64,000 bases of DNA from Sporosarcina highlanderae (GTDB lineage Bacteria; Bacillota; Bacilli; Bacillales_A; Planococcaceae), in contig NZ_JAROCC010000007.1 of assembly GCF_030433715.1 (NCBI RefSeq), forward strand, positions 1 to 64,000, in the 5' to 3' direction. This document shows positions 33,088 to 41,343 of the stretch, piece by piece. The stretch's first letter is position 1. Every line of letters starts with the position of its first letter. A program made the position numbers and the translations under genes. The notes beneath the pieces are model-generated. The model saw only the letters and a list, made by a program, of their open reading frames with translations, made no database searches and was not told the origin of the DNA.

Positions 33088-34364
33088 TGGAAGGGAAGTG
33101 TGAATCAACGCATGAAATGCGAATAAAACTAAAAGAGTATATCAGCGACTATCTAAAACTATGGGACTTTTACGGAGTTATTCAAGTGGTTAAAAAAGGG
33201 GAAGTGCTTTTTGAAAATGCATATGGCTTTGCAAATATCGAGTTTGGAATAAAAAATAATATGGACTCGCGCTTCTCGATTGCTTCTATGTCAAAGCAAT
33301 TTACAGCCTTTGCAATTATGCAACTATATGATAAGAGAATGCTGGATATCGATAAGCCTGCAAATCTATACCTCCCCGCCGATATGCAGATTGACGAGTC
33401 AATTACTGTTCATCAGCTTTTAACGCACACCTCGGGATTACATAATTTCACTAACTTTGAAGATGATTTTTTTGGCGGTTATAACAGAATGAATTATTCA
33501 CGAAACTATTTTTTCCGGAAGTATATTAATAAAAAACCAACAAAGCCGGTGAGAACGGTATTTGATTATAATAACTCAAACTATAATTTGCTTGCATGGA
33601 TTATTGAAAATGTTTCGGGGGAGTCATACGATGATTTTCTAACAAACCATATATTCCTGCCTTTATATATAATGAACAGCGATGTTGATGATGGTTGTAA
33701 ACCATTAAAAAACAGATCATGTAACTACGTAAAAGATTTTGATGAAACAATCAAAAGCCCGTATTTTAATGAAAAGTTCAGCATCGGCGCAGGTGCCATC
33801 GTTTCAAACTGTAAGGATTTGTACAAATGGTATACCTGTTTACGGAATCGAAAACTTCTTTCCGAGGATGCGTATACAAGATTCTTTAGCGTGAACCAAA
33901 ATAATTACTGTTATGGCCTGGTGCATCATCATGTCTACGGAACAGACAGATATTCGCACGGCGGAGATCACCTTGGGATCAGCACTTATATGCAGAGTTT
34001 TTTCGATGAAGATATTTGTATCATCATTCTTTCCAATAATGAAGCGATAAATCAGTACAGACTGGGAAATGCAATTTCAGATATTCTTCATCATGTTAAT
34101 GGAGCTCCCCCAACTAAGCATAAAGAGATTCCAATCGAGGAGTGTCAGCTTAAAAAGTATTGCGGAACATACTTGAAGGATAGGATTGAAGTAGAGTTCA
34201 TTAATGGCAAATTATACTTTACGAGATTTGCAGGAAATCTTCACATTGAAATCTACCCAGTAGGCGAAGGGAAATTTGTCAGGAGGTATTACGATCAAAT
34301 CGAACCTTACAATATTGTAGAAATGGAAAATGGCAAGATGTCGTTTTTCGGATATGAAAAATAA
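33087..34364 (+). CDS. Serine hydrolase, class C beta-lactamase family
   Basis: 425 residues with the catalytic SxxK in ASMSKQFTAFA (about residue 68), the YxN-type motif in DYNNSNYNLLAW and HGGDHLG as the third box. The C-terminal ~85 residues (CGTYLKDRIEVEF...) form a lipocalin-like or DUF3471-type domain. No signal peptide is seen, so it appears cytoplasmic, suggesting a peptidase/esterase rather than a resistance enzyme. The start is uncertain: GTG 33087 overlaps the Nudix stop by 1 nt; ATG 33117 is an alternative, and neither has a strong ribosome site. Confidence 0.87.
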   Translation: MEGKCESTHEMRIKLKEYISDYLKLWDFYGVIQVVKKGEVLFENAYGFANIEFGIKNNMDSRFSIASMSKQFTAFAIMQLYDKRMLDIDKPANLYLPADMQIDESITVHQLLTHTSGLHNFTNFEDDFFGGYNRMNYSRNYFFRKYINKKPTKPVRTVFDYNNSNYNLLAWIIENVSGESYDDFLTNHIFLPLYIMNSDVDDGCKPLKNRSCNYVKDFDETIKSPYFNEKFSIGAGAIVSNCKDLYKWYTCLRNRKLLSEDAYTRFFSVNQNNYCYGLVHHHVYGTDRYSHGGDHLGISTYMQSFFDEDICIIILSNNEAINQYRLGNAISDILHHVNGAPPTKHKEIPIEECQLKKYCGTYLKDRIEVEFINGKLYFTRFAGNLHIEIYPVGEGKFVRRYYDQIEPYNIVEMENGKMSFFGYEK

Positions 34365-34385
34365 AAATAAAAAGGGGATTTTTAC

Positions 34386-34883
34386 ATGCAAGATTTCCAA
34401 TACAAAATAGTCAACATACCAGCGTACCGGGCAATCGGATTAAAGTGGGATGGCCCGTACACAGAAGTGAGTACTTTGAAAGAAATAATTTTCAGCATGA
34501 GTAGTAGAGTTAATGAGTTAGAGCATGCAGTCAATCCGAAGGTGCAGCAAGGACTGTCCTACCATCTACGTCCTGATGGGTTTGTACATTATTCCGTGTA
34601 TGAAGTTAGCGAAGAACAGCAAATTCCAGAGGGGATGAGGGAAATACATGTACCTGAAATGACTTACTTAATGATCCATCATCAAAAAGAACAGAACATC
34701 GGTCAGACTTATGACAATATCTTTTATTGGCTGAAGGAAAGTGACTATGAGCCATTGAGGGAGCCTGATGTTGAGTATTTTGATCGTTTACCGATAAAAC
34801 ACGAAAGATATCCGCATGATCGCGATGTTAACCATCCCCACTTTGATATTTTAATCCCTATTAGCAAGAAGTTGACTAAATGA
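34386..34883 (+). CDS. GyrI-like (AraC effector-binding domain) protein
   Basis: 165-residue stand-alone effector-binding domain: IVNIPAYRAIGLKWDGPY at the N-terminus and a C-terminal FDILIPISKK strand are typical of the GyrI-like/SOUL-like ligand fold. Such proteins bind small hydrophobic ligands or, for SbmC/GyrI, gyrase. No DNA-binding domain. ATG 34386 follows AAAGGGG. It overlaps the next gene by 4 nt. Confidence 0.85.
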   Translation: MQDFQYKIVNIPAYRAIGLKWDGPYTEVSTLKEIIFSMSSRVNELEHAVNPKVQQGLSYHLRPDGFVHYSVYEVSEEQQIPEGMREIHVPEMTYLMIHHQKEQNIGQTYDNIFYWLKESDYEPLREPDVEYFDRLPIKHERYPHDRDVNHPHFDILIPISKKLTK

Positions 34884-35347
34884 AAAGAGTGGTGTTGGCG
34901 CTTTTTGTAATTTCATTGTTCATAGTTTCAATAATATTTATATCGACAGTATTTGTTTCTAACAAAAAAGAAGCAGAATCACTAATTTATAAGTCTACCG
35001 AATATACAAAATCACATAAATGGGATGAATATGTGGAGCTCTTCGATTATGAACCTGAAGTTAGTGAGCATTTATTATTCTTTTTAAAAGATGGTGAGGA
35101 TCAGGGGAAGCAGGATGGAATTCACGGTATTCAGGATATAAAAGTAGTGAGTATGGAATTGACAAGTGACCCGGAGTTTATATCAAAAGGCGACTATGTG
35201 TATGACGTGCTATTGGATATGAAGGTTCTTAATCCTTCTGAATTTCATATCAACGGAGTTTCCCGTCATATTTATGTTCTGAATAGGGTAGGCGAAGGTC
35301 TGAAGATAGAAACTGTATATTTGGATAAAATGTATGAGCATAAATAA
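34880..35347 (+). CDS. Membrane-anchored hypothetical protein
   Basis: 155 residues: one N-terminal transmembrane segment (residues ~4-27, LALFVISLFIVSIIFISTVF) and an extracellular-type polar domain. I recognise no family. The ATGA overlap with the GyrI-like gene indicates translational coupling. No cysteine lipobox, so it is anchored by the uncleaved helix or exported. It could be a small envelope sensor, but nothing shows this. Confidence 0.75.
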   Translation: MKRVVLALFVISLFIVSIIFISTVFVSNKKEAESLIYKSTEYTKSHKWDEYVELFDYEPEVSEHLLFFLKDGEDQGKQDGIHGIQDIKVVSMELTSDPEFISKGDYVYDVLLDMKVLNPSEFHINGVSRHIYVLNRVGEGLKIETVYLDKMYEHK

Positions 35348-35369
35348 TAAGCATTGTGAGGATTTATCT

Positions 35370-35690
35370 ATGGATCAACTAACATTTAAGGCATACCAAA
35401 ATTATTTAGCGTTAAAATACAAAAAAGGTCGTACATCCACTGGTTTATTTATGAAATTAGTCGAAGAAATTGGTGAAGTTGCTGAAGTCCTAAACCAGCA
35501 AGAAGGTCGGAAATCAGCTACATCAGACACTTCCCTGGAAAAAGAGTTAGTTGATGTCATCCATTATGCGATAGCCATTGCAAGTATCAATCAAATTGAT
35601 TTGTCAAAAGCAATTATAGCAAAGGATAGGCAGGCCACAGTTAAATATAATCAATCTCCGAATTTAGAAGAGTATTTGAAAATGAATTGA
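35370..35690 (+). CDS. MazG-like nucleotide pyrophosphohydrolase
   Basis: 106-residue all-alpha NTP-PPase: FMKLVEEIGEVAEVLNQQ supplies the EExxE-type metal ligands and LEKELVDVIHYAIAIA the ExxD pair. Family members hydrolyse (d)NTPs to monophosphates. ATG 35370 has GAGGA 7 nt upstream and is preferred over ATG 35334, which would overlap the preceding gene and lacks a site. Last gene of the accessory cluster; together with the Nudix and phosphatase genes it gives the cluster a nucleotide/phosphate-hydrolase theme. Confidence 0.85.
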   Translation: MDQLTFKAYQNYLALKYKKGRTSTGLFMKLVEEIGEVAEVLNQQEGRKSATSDTSLEKELVDVIHYAIAIASINQIDLSKAIIAKDRQATVKYNQSPNLEEYLKMN

Positions 35691-35697
35691 AATAGAA

Positions 35698-35739
35698 AAG
35701 GACATAACATATTTTATTTTAACCATATGTTATGTCCTA
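35698..35739. terminator. Bidirectional terminator
   Basis: AGGACATAACATA / TATGTTATGTCCT hairpin between the convergent MazG-like and methyltransferase genes, with T-rich sequence on both strands. Confidence 0.82.
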
Positions 35740-35755
35740 TATGTTTTTATTTTAT

Positions 35756-36712
35756 TCACTCACAAACAACAATCTGTCGTTCGAACGTTCCCTTTTTCGC
35801 AATACATCGATCTACAATTTCAAATCCTGCCTTAGTAATCATATGATCCATCGGCTCAATCGTCACGACAACTAATTTCGAAGTTATCCGCCTAGCATTC
35901 CTTAAAATGTCTAACTGTCCTTCTGCAGTGATATGTGTAAACAAGTTATACGGCATGTCGATAATCGCAGCATCATATGTATTCGTTACTTCGGAAATAG
36001 GGCCAATGACAACTTCACCTTCCAATCCGAAGTGCGCAAGGTTTTTCCTTGAACCGAGACAAACGAGAGGGTTGATATCTCTTCCGACGATGTCGATACC
36101 CATGGAACGGGCTTCGACCAACACAGTCCCGATGCCGCAGCAAGGATCGATCGCGCGGATTCCTTCAGGGTGAGGGACTGCAATGTTGGCGACTGCCCTC
36201 GCGACCCGCGTACTTAGTGCTGTGGAATACATATGGGGCTTTTTCATATGAAATCGCCAAATGGGCTCGCTTTCTTTGAGAATGCCGAAATACCAAACTT
36301 CATCTAATAAAACGATTCCAAAATTTACTTCGGGTTCTAACAAATCGGCTTCCCCTTGAATCACTTCACCGATTTCCCGCTCGATAGAACGCCTTTCCGG
36401 ATGATGGAGTTTTGGTGTGGTTTCAAGGGCAATTGAGTTAAGGGATGTCACTTTGAATGTTTTATGTGTGGCGAATTCGGATGCATGTCCTTTTAGTTCA
36501 TTCAAGTCGTTCCCGGAAAAGATGACTTCCAAGCGCTCTTTCATGAAAGGGCTCCTGCTTGGATCGATTTCCACTTTGCTCTTTATGACGTTTGATGGGC
36601 TGTCGTAGCCAAAGAATGCCCTCATTTCCAAACGGCATAACTCATGTTCATCTACTTGCCGGACATAAGTGTAGATGAATTCCTTATTCAAAACTTCAAA
36701 GGCTTGTTTCAA
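35756..36712 (-). CDS. TRM11-like RNA methyltransferase
   Basis: 318 residues. The C-terminal half is a SAM-dependent methyltransferase: motif I IDPCCGIGTVLVEA, motif II around VGRDINP and a catalytic IIDMPYN, a variant of the N-methylase DPPY motif. The N-terminal half may bind RNA (THUMP-like position) without a clear motif. Probably methylates a guanosine or other nucleotide of tRNA/rRNA. TTG 36712 has GAGG 7 nt upstream and overlaps the preceding gene by 4 nt. Confidence 0.8.
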   Translation of the reverse strand: MKQAFEVLNKEFIYTYVRQVDEHELCRLEMRAFFGYDSPSNVIKSKVEIDPSRSPFMKERLEVIFSGNDLNELKGHASEFATHKTFKVTSLNSIALETTPKLHHPERRSIEREIGEVIQGEADLLEPEVNFGIVLLDEVWYFGILKESEPIWRFHMKKPHMYSTALSTRVARAVANIAVPHPEGIRAIDPCCGIGTVLVEARSMGIDIVGRDINPLVCLGSRKNLAHFGLEGEVVIGPISEVTNTYDAAIIDMPYNLFTHITAEGQLDILRNARRITSKLVVVTIEPMDHMITKAGFEIVDRCIAKKGTFERQIVVCE

Positions 36713-37269
36713 TTTGTAGCCTCGATCGCTACAAGCAGGTTGAAGATGAATCGATAGGCAAGGTCCATTGCATCTGTAATTGGCATTTCTTTAGTAAAAC
36801 CTTCCAACTGGTCGAGGGGGATATTAACATCCCATAACCCGTCTTTATCGGAAAACATGGCACTGAATGTCTTAGATCCAACCTTCGCGTCCAAATAGTC
36901 TTTTAAAAAAGGACCCCATTTCTTTTGCACTTTCAATCCAAACAAAACTGTAGTTGTCTGGAATACATCATCCGTTTCCAATGCCATGCCGTCAACACCT
37001 ATTGTTTCGAAGGTACTTGATTCGACATACACAAATTCGTCGATGTTTCTTGAAAAATAGGAAACCGGTTCATTCATAAAAGTCCCATTTTCTTCTTTGA
37101 TTACCTCTTCTGTCTCTTTCAAACATCTTTCAATGACAGTAAAGCTCCACCCTTTATATTCAACTTCATCGTTTTCATTAAGTAACCCTTGTTTGGCAGC
37201 ATAATCTTTTTCAATCGGGAATAATGGTTCGTTCTCAGCAACCAATTGCTCAATTTTCTCTTTTAACAT
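36709..37269 (-). CDS. Conserved hypothetical protein
   Basis: 186-residue acidic soluble protein; no domain is recognised by eye. It starts MLKEKIEQLVAENEPLFPIE and ends with an alpha-helical segment. ATG 37269 has AAGGAG 8 nt upstream, whereas GTG 37278 is too near that site. Translationally coupled to the TRM11-like methyltransferase by a 4-nt overlap, which suggests a related task. Confidence 0.72.
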   Translation of the reverse strand: MLKEKIEQLVAENEPLFPIEKDYAAKQGLLNENDEVEYKGWSFTVIERCLKETEEVIKEENGTFMNEPVSYFSRNIDEFVYVESSTFETIGVDGMALETDDVFQTTTVLFGLKVQKKWGPFLKDYLDAKVGSKTFSAMFSDKDGLWDVNIPLDQLEGFTKEMPITDAMDLAYRFIFNLLVAIEATN

Positions 37270-37310
37270 GAGAGACACTCCTTTTCACTCTATAGTATAC
37301 CGTAGATCAT

Positions 37311-38228
37311 CTATATTTTGCCCGTATTTTCCCCCGGATACCAAGGGTTCAAATGAATGAGCACTTCATCCACGTCGGCATGTTCGTTGATGATCAAGTT
37401 CCGGATCTCGCTTGAGATATCATGCCCTTCCTGAATCGTCATCGTTCCTGGAATCCCGATTCGCAAATCAACAAGAACATAATGTCCATGCTCACGTGCA
37501 CGTAAACGGTCAATGCGTTTTACTTCAGGAATCGTTCGAATAAGGGCAGCAAATTCCCTCAGGCGATCTTCCGACACATTCTTTTCCATTAGAATATCCA
37601 TTGCTTCTTTTCCGATTTCATAGGCAAGTCTTAGAACAAGAATGGAGACGATTACTCCAGCGAATGGGTCGCCATAGGCAAGGAAAGAAATATCGTACGC
37701 ATCACCAATTAGCGCCAACCCGATTCCGACGACTGCTGCGAGGGAGGCATATACATCTGCCAAGTGATCATAGGCAGTCGCAATGAGCCCTTTGCTGTTC
37801 ACTCTCTTACCGATACGCATTGTGTATATATAGAGCGCTTGCTTCCAAATAAGAGATATGATTGCAGTAATTAAAGCAATGACGCTTGCTTTTGCAGGTT
37901 CTTCGAAAAATGTTTTCACAGCTTCATAACCGATGTAAATAGCTGCTACACCAAGGATGATGGCAACAATACCGGATCCGATAACTTCTGCTTTTCCATG
38001 GCCATAAGGGTGGTCTTCATCCGCTGGCCTTTGCGAATAGCGCATGGATGTTAAGGCGGCAGCAGACGCAACGACATCTCCTGCGTTATGGAAACCGTCA
38101 GCGAGTAAAACAGGACTGTTGAAAAGAGTACCAACAAGGATTTTTAACACGGTCAAAACAATATTGCTCATTAAACTAATCCATATTGCAAATACGGATG
38201 CGATGGAATGGTTTTGTTTTGTTGTCAT
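37311..38228 (-). CDS. Cation diffusion facilitator (CDF) family metal exporter
   Basis: 305 residues with about six transmembrane helices and a C-terminal cytoplasmic domain. Metal-site motifs are LLADGFHNAGD in TM2, HPYGHGKAE between TM2 and TM3, and AYDHLADVYAS in TM5. The pattern resembles the manganese exporters MneP/MneS (YdfM) of Bacillus more than CzcD, but the metal is uncertain. ATG 38228 has GGAGG upstream. The 5' leader has a terminator and a 15-codon ORF, so expression may be controlled by attenuation. Confidence 0.9.
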   Translation of the reverse strand: MTTKQNHSIASVFAIWISLMSNIVLTVLKILVGTLFNSPVLLADGFHNAGDVVASAAALTSMRYSQRPADEDHPYGHGKAEVIGSGIVAIILGVAAIYIGYEAVKTFFEEPAKASVIALITAIISLIWKQALYIYTMRIGKRVNSKGLIATAYDHLADVYASLAAVVGIGLALIGDAYDISFLAYGDPFAGVIVSILVLRLAYEIGKEAMDILMEKNVSEDRLREFAALIRTIPEVKRIDRLRAREHGHYVLVDLRIGIPGTMTIQEGHDISSEIRNLIINEHADVDEVLIHLNPWYPGENTGKI

Positions 38229-38263
38229 TTATCTTGCCTCCAATCTCATTTTCCCCAGGGAAA

Positions 38264-38293
38264 CAAAAACCCCTGACATATTGTTGTCAAGGG
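38264..38293 (-). terminator. Terminator in the leader of the CDF gene (possible attenuator)
   Basis: CCCTTGACA / TGTCAGGGG stem followed by TTTTTG on the minus strand, 36 nt upstream of the CDF start codon and directly after the stop of a small ORF. With no gene upstream to terminate on that strand, an attenuation role is likely. Confidence 0.7.
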
Positions 38294-38341
38294 CTAGTAG
38301 GAATAAACCATATAATTTTGTTTGTCATTGTATTTAGTCAT
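38294..38341 (-). CDS. Possible 15-residue leader peptide
   Basis: ATG at 38341-38339 preceded by AGAG at 8 nt, then codons for MTKYNDKQNYMVYSY and TAG at 38296-38294. Four of fifteen residues are Tyr. The stop codon abuts the terminator stem in the leader of the metal exporter gene. It may couple translation to termination, but neither its translation nor its signal is proven. Confidence 0.45.
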   Translation of the reverse strand: MTKYNDKQNYMVYSY

Positions 38342-38426
38342 TTTCATCACTCTTTTGCAGTCAGTTATACAAGCATATCACTTAGGTACAAGTCTATCAA
38401 GAATTTGGCGATTGTTTTGGAATGCA

Positions 38427-38455
38427 TTGCAATAGGTAAGTTAAATCATTATAAT
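38427..38455 (+). promoter_or_regulatory. argH promoter
   Basis: TTGCAA (38427-38432), exactly 17 nt, perfect TATAAT (38450-38455). The predicted start near 38462 overlaps an ARG box. Confidence 0.8.
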
Positions 38456-38462
38456 ACAATAA

Positions 38463-38480
38463 AATGAATAAAAATACATA
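38463..38480 (+). promoter_or_regulatory. ARG box (ArgR operator) of argH
   Basis: AATGAATAAAAATACATA closely matches the Bacillus ARG box CATGAATAAAAATTCA-type consensus and lies at the predicted transcription start, so arginine-bound ArgR/AhrC should repress argH. Confidence 0.75.
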
Positions 38481-38497
38481 TTGGAGGTTGATTATAC

Positions 38498-39826
38498 ATG
38501 AAGCTTTGGGGAGGACGTTTTACAAGTCGTGCGGATCAAATAATGGAGCAATTCAATACGTCATTGCCGGTGGACCATAGACTTTTTCGTGAAGACATCG
38601 CGGGCAGTTTAGCCCACGTAACAATGCTTGTCCATAGTGATTTGCTGACGCCGGAAGAAGGGGACTTGCTCATTCAAGGTCTTGAATCGATTCTTCATGA
38701 TATTGAATCTGGGAAGTTAGTGATTGAAGGGGATTATGAAGATATCCATTCTTTTGTAGAGATGCATTTGACGGGGCGAATCGGGGAGACGGGCAAGAAA
38801 CTTCATACAGCACGCAGTCGAAATGATCAAGTGGCAGTCGATATGAGGTTATATGCAAAGAATAAAGCGGTTGAGGTGATGGATGGACTTCAGGCGTTAA
38901 TTGATTCATTGTATGCAAAAGCGAAGGCGAATAATGTCATCATGCCAGGTTATACACATTTACAACGTGCGCAAGTCGTTACGTTTGGTCATCATTTAGG
39001 TGCTTATGAGCAAATGTTCAAACGAGATAAGAAACGTGTCGGGAATGCGCTTGAATTGTTAGATGAAAACCCGTTGGGATGTGGTGCGCTTGCAGGCACG
39101 ACACATGCCATCGATCGTGAAGTGACAACGGCTCTTTTACGCTTTGAAAAGCCAGTCGATAATTTTTTAGATGGGGTTAGTGACCGCGATTATATGTTGG
39201 AACTTATGTCCGATTTCTCAATCATCATGATGCATTTAAGCCGATTGAGTGAAGAACTGATTTTATGGAGCAGCCAAGAATTCAAGTTTATTACAATGGC
39301 GGATGCCTATTCGACAGGCAGTAGCATCATGCCACAAAAGAAAAATCCAGATGCAGCGGAATTGATACGCGGGAAGACGGGAAGAGTATACGGTTCTTTA
39401 TTCGCTTTATTGACGACGTTGAAAGGATTGCCTCTAACTTATAATAAGGATATGCAGGAAGATAAAGAGCAATTTTTCGATGCGCTCGATACAGTGCTTG
39501 ATTGCATGGAAATCATGTCCAAGGTGATTGATACGTTGCAAGTGAATGCGGAGAATATGAAGGCGGCAATTAAAGCAGGATTCTTGAATGCAACTGAAGT
39601 GGCGGATTATTTGGTGAGCAAAGGGACACCATTCCGCGATGCGCATGAAATCGTAGGGAAAATCATTATTTATTGCGAAGCAGAGAAAAAGGCGATTGAG
39701 GATTTGACCGTCCAGGAGCTATTGATATTTAGCGAAAAGATAGATAATGATATTTACGACTATATCGATTATGAAAACATTTTGACGAAAGGGAATAAGG
39801 GGTTAATGAAGGAAGTAGGGAGTTAA
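38498..39826 (+). CDS. argH: Argininosuccinate lyase
   Basis: 442 residues, a fumarase/aspartase-superfamily enzyme cleaving argininosuccinate to arginine and fumarate. GSSIMPQKKNPDAAEL is the signature loop; TARSRNDQV and TTHAIDRE are further conserved boxes. ATG 38498 has GGAGG upstream. The usual partner argG is not adjacent: the upstream gene is the divergent CDF exporter. Single-gene transcription unit ending at 39847-39890. Confidence 0.97.
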   Translation: MKLWGGRFTSRADQIMEQFNTSLPVDHRLFREDIAGSLAHVTMLVHSDLLTPEEGDLLIQGLESILHDIESGKLVIEGDYEDIHSFVEMHLTGRIGETGKKLHTARSRNDQVAVDMRLYAKNKAVEVMDGLQALIDSLYAKAKANNVIMPGYTHLQRAQVVTFGHHLGAYEQMFKRDKKRVGNALELLDENPLGCGALAGTTHAIDREVTTALLRFEKPVDNFLDGVSDRDYMLELMSDFSIIMMHLSRLSEELILWSSQEFKFITMADAYSTGSSIMPQKKNPDAAELIRGKTGRVYGSLFALLTTLKGLPLTYNKDMQEDKEQFFDALDTVLDCMEIMSKVIDTLQVNAENMKAAIKAGFLNATEVADYLVSKGTPFRDAHEIVGKIIIYCEAEKKAIEDLTVQELLIFSEKIDNDIYDYIDYENILTKGNKGLMKEVGS

Positions 39827-39846
39827 AGCATCACTAAAAATGATTT

Positions 39847-39890
39847 TCGCCAGAACTACCCATGCTGACGTGTAGTTCTGGCGATTTTTA
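39847..39890. terminator. Bidirectional terminator
   Basis: TCGCCAGAACTAC / GTAGTTCTGGCGA hairpin with T run, between convergent argH and the M20 gene. Confidence 0.87.
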
Positions 39891-39899
39891 CTGGAATGT

Positions 39900-41081
39900 T
39901 TATCCTTCCATACTGCAAACCACTTGCCCAACGGCTTTAGCTGCAACAAGGAGTGCATCTTCGTCGATATCAAATTTCGGGTTATGGTTGAAATACGGTT
40001 TTTCAACGCCTTTAGGAGTACAACCAATATAAAAGAAACAAGCTGGAAATTTCTCCGCATAGTAAGCAAAATCTTCGGAAGGGGCCATTGGAGGCACTTC
40101 TTTCACATCTGTAAATTCTTTCACATTCGCATTTTTCAGTACGTTAGCCACTTTTTCCGTAAGATCAGGATTATTGTATAACGGCGGATAATCCGGTGTA
40201 TACGTCAAATCACATTGAACATCGAACTCCGCTTCAAGTCCTTTGACGAGCCGTTTGACTTCCCGTTCAATCGTATCTTTCGTCTCGACCGTCATATAAC
40301 GGATATCACCTTCAAGCACGACACTGTCTTTAATAACATTAAAAGTTCCAGCACCGTCAAACGAGCCAATTGTGATAACTCCGATGTCAAATGGACTGAG
40401 TCTGCGGCTTATAACTGTTTGAACAGCAGTTACGAAGTGAGCACCCGCAACAATTGCATCATTTGCCAGGTGAGGAGATGAACCATGCCCGCCTCTACCT
40501 TGTATTTTTAATTTCATGTACGCCCGTCCATTGAATGCATACCCTTTGTTGTAGGCAATCGTTCCGGCTGGTCCCATAGGGAGTAAGTGAATGCCAAATA
40601 CTTCATCCAAATCATCCAACAATCCGGATTCTACAATGCTTTTTGCTCCACCTGGCGGAACTTCTTCGGCATGCTGATGAATTATTTTAATCGTGCCGGA
40701 GAGTTCCGATTTCAATTGAATTAAACAATCTGCAAGTATTAACAGATAGGCTGTATGCCCGTCATGTCCACATGCATGCATGACACCTTCATTTTTCGAC
40801 TTGAATGGTACATCCGCTTCTTCAACTATCGGAAGCGCGTCAAAATCTGCGCGCAATCCAATTGTTTTCCCGGGTTGTCCACCTTTAATTGTCACGATAA
40901 TTCCGTATCCATTCCCGACATTCGTTTGTATTTCGACGTCTTTGCCTTTGTAAAAGTCCGCGATATATTGTGCAGTTTTTTCTTCCTTAAATGATAACTC
41001 AGGGTATTCGTGTAAAAATCGACGGATTTTTATCATTTCATCTTTTCGCTCGTCCAGCATTTTCATTAATTTTTCTTTCAC
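39900..41081 (-). CDS. M20 family amidohydrolase (N-acyl-L-amino acid amidohydrolase type)
   Basis: 393-residue cytosolic metal-dependent amidase. HACGHDGHTAYLL gives the metal-binding His/Asp segment, HQHAEEVPPGGAK the catalytic Glu pair and RGGHGSSPH the dimer-domain His. The start, GTG 41081, follows AAGGAG by about 10 nt. Likely removes acyl groups from amino acids; substrate unknown. Its 5' side holds a decayed transporter gene. Confidence 0.88.
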   Translation of the reverse strand: MKEKLMKMLDERKDEMIKIRRFLHEYPELSFKEEKTAQYIADFYKGKDVEIQTNVGNGYGIIVTIKGGQPGKTIGLRADFDALPIVEEADVPFKSKNEGVMHACGHDGHTAYLLILADCLIQLKSELSGTIKIIHQHAEEVPPGGAKSIVESGLLDDLDEVFGIHLLPMGPAGTIAYNKGYAFNGRAYMKLKIQGRGGHGSSPHLANDAIVAGAHFVTAVQTVISRRLSPFDIGVITIGSFDGAGTFNVIKDSVVLEGDIRYMTVETKDTIEREVKRLVKGLEAEFDVQCDLTYTPDYPPLYNNPDLTEKVANVLKNANVKEFTDVKEVPPMAPSEDFAYYAEKFPACFFYIGCTPKGVEKPYFNHNPKFDIDEDALLVAAKAVGQVVCSMEG

Positions 41082-41104
41082 CTTAAACGCACTCCTTTAT
41101 TAAG

Positions 41105-41216
41105 CTACACTGGAACGACGTTTACCATTGCTTGAGCGAATAGCCAAAACGTCAGAACTCCAAATACGATTCCTGTAATCAGTTTATTTGTGCCTTTATA
41201 AGTAGTTGTTATACAT
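41105..41216 (-). pseudogene. Remnant of an MFS transporter gene (5' end only)
   Basis: AAGGAG and ATG (41216-41214) are followed one base out of frame by codons for TTTYKGTNKLITGIVFGV then LTFWLFAQAMVNVVPV and TAG at 41107-41105. That sequence resembles the first ~35 residues and first transmembrane helix of Bacillus major-facilitator transporters. The start codon is separated from the coding frame by one extra base, and everything after the first helix is missing. It is probably a deletion scar upstream of the M20 gene. The assignment rests on sequence resemblance by eye. Confidence 0.6.
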
Positions 41217-41315
41217 TGTTCTCCTTTTTAACGTTCAATAAATATATTGTTTACATGAACATGGATTCTATGTAAGCATCAGTAAGGAGAGAAATAAATT
41301 GTAAGTACTTAAATA

Positions 41316-41343
41316 AAAAAAGGAGCCATTCGGCTCCTTTTTT
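41316..41343 (-). terminator. Terminator after fabI
   Basis: AAAAGGAGCC-ATTC-GGCTCCTTTT hairpin with T run on both strands, at the fabI stop codon. Confidence 0.85.

Noticed and set aside
38229..38350. A manganese (yybP-ykoY) or cobalt/nickel riboswitch before the CDF gene.
   Set aside because: No conserved aptamer sequence; only a leader ORF and terminator are visible.
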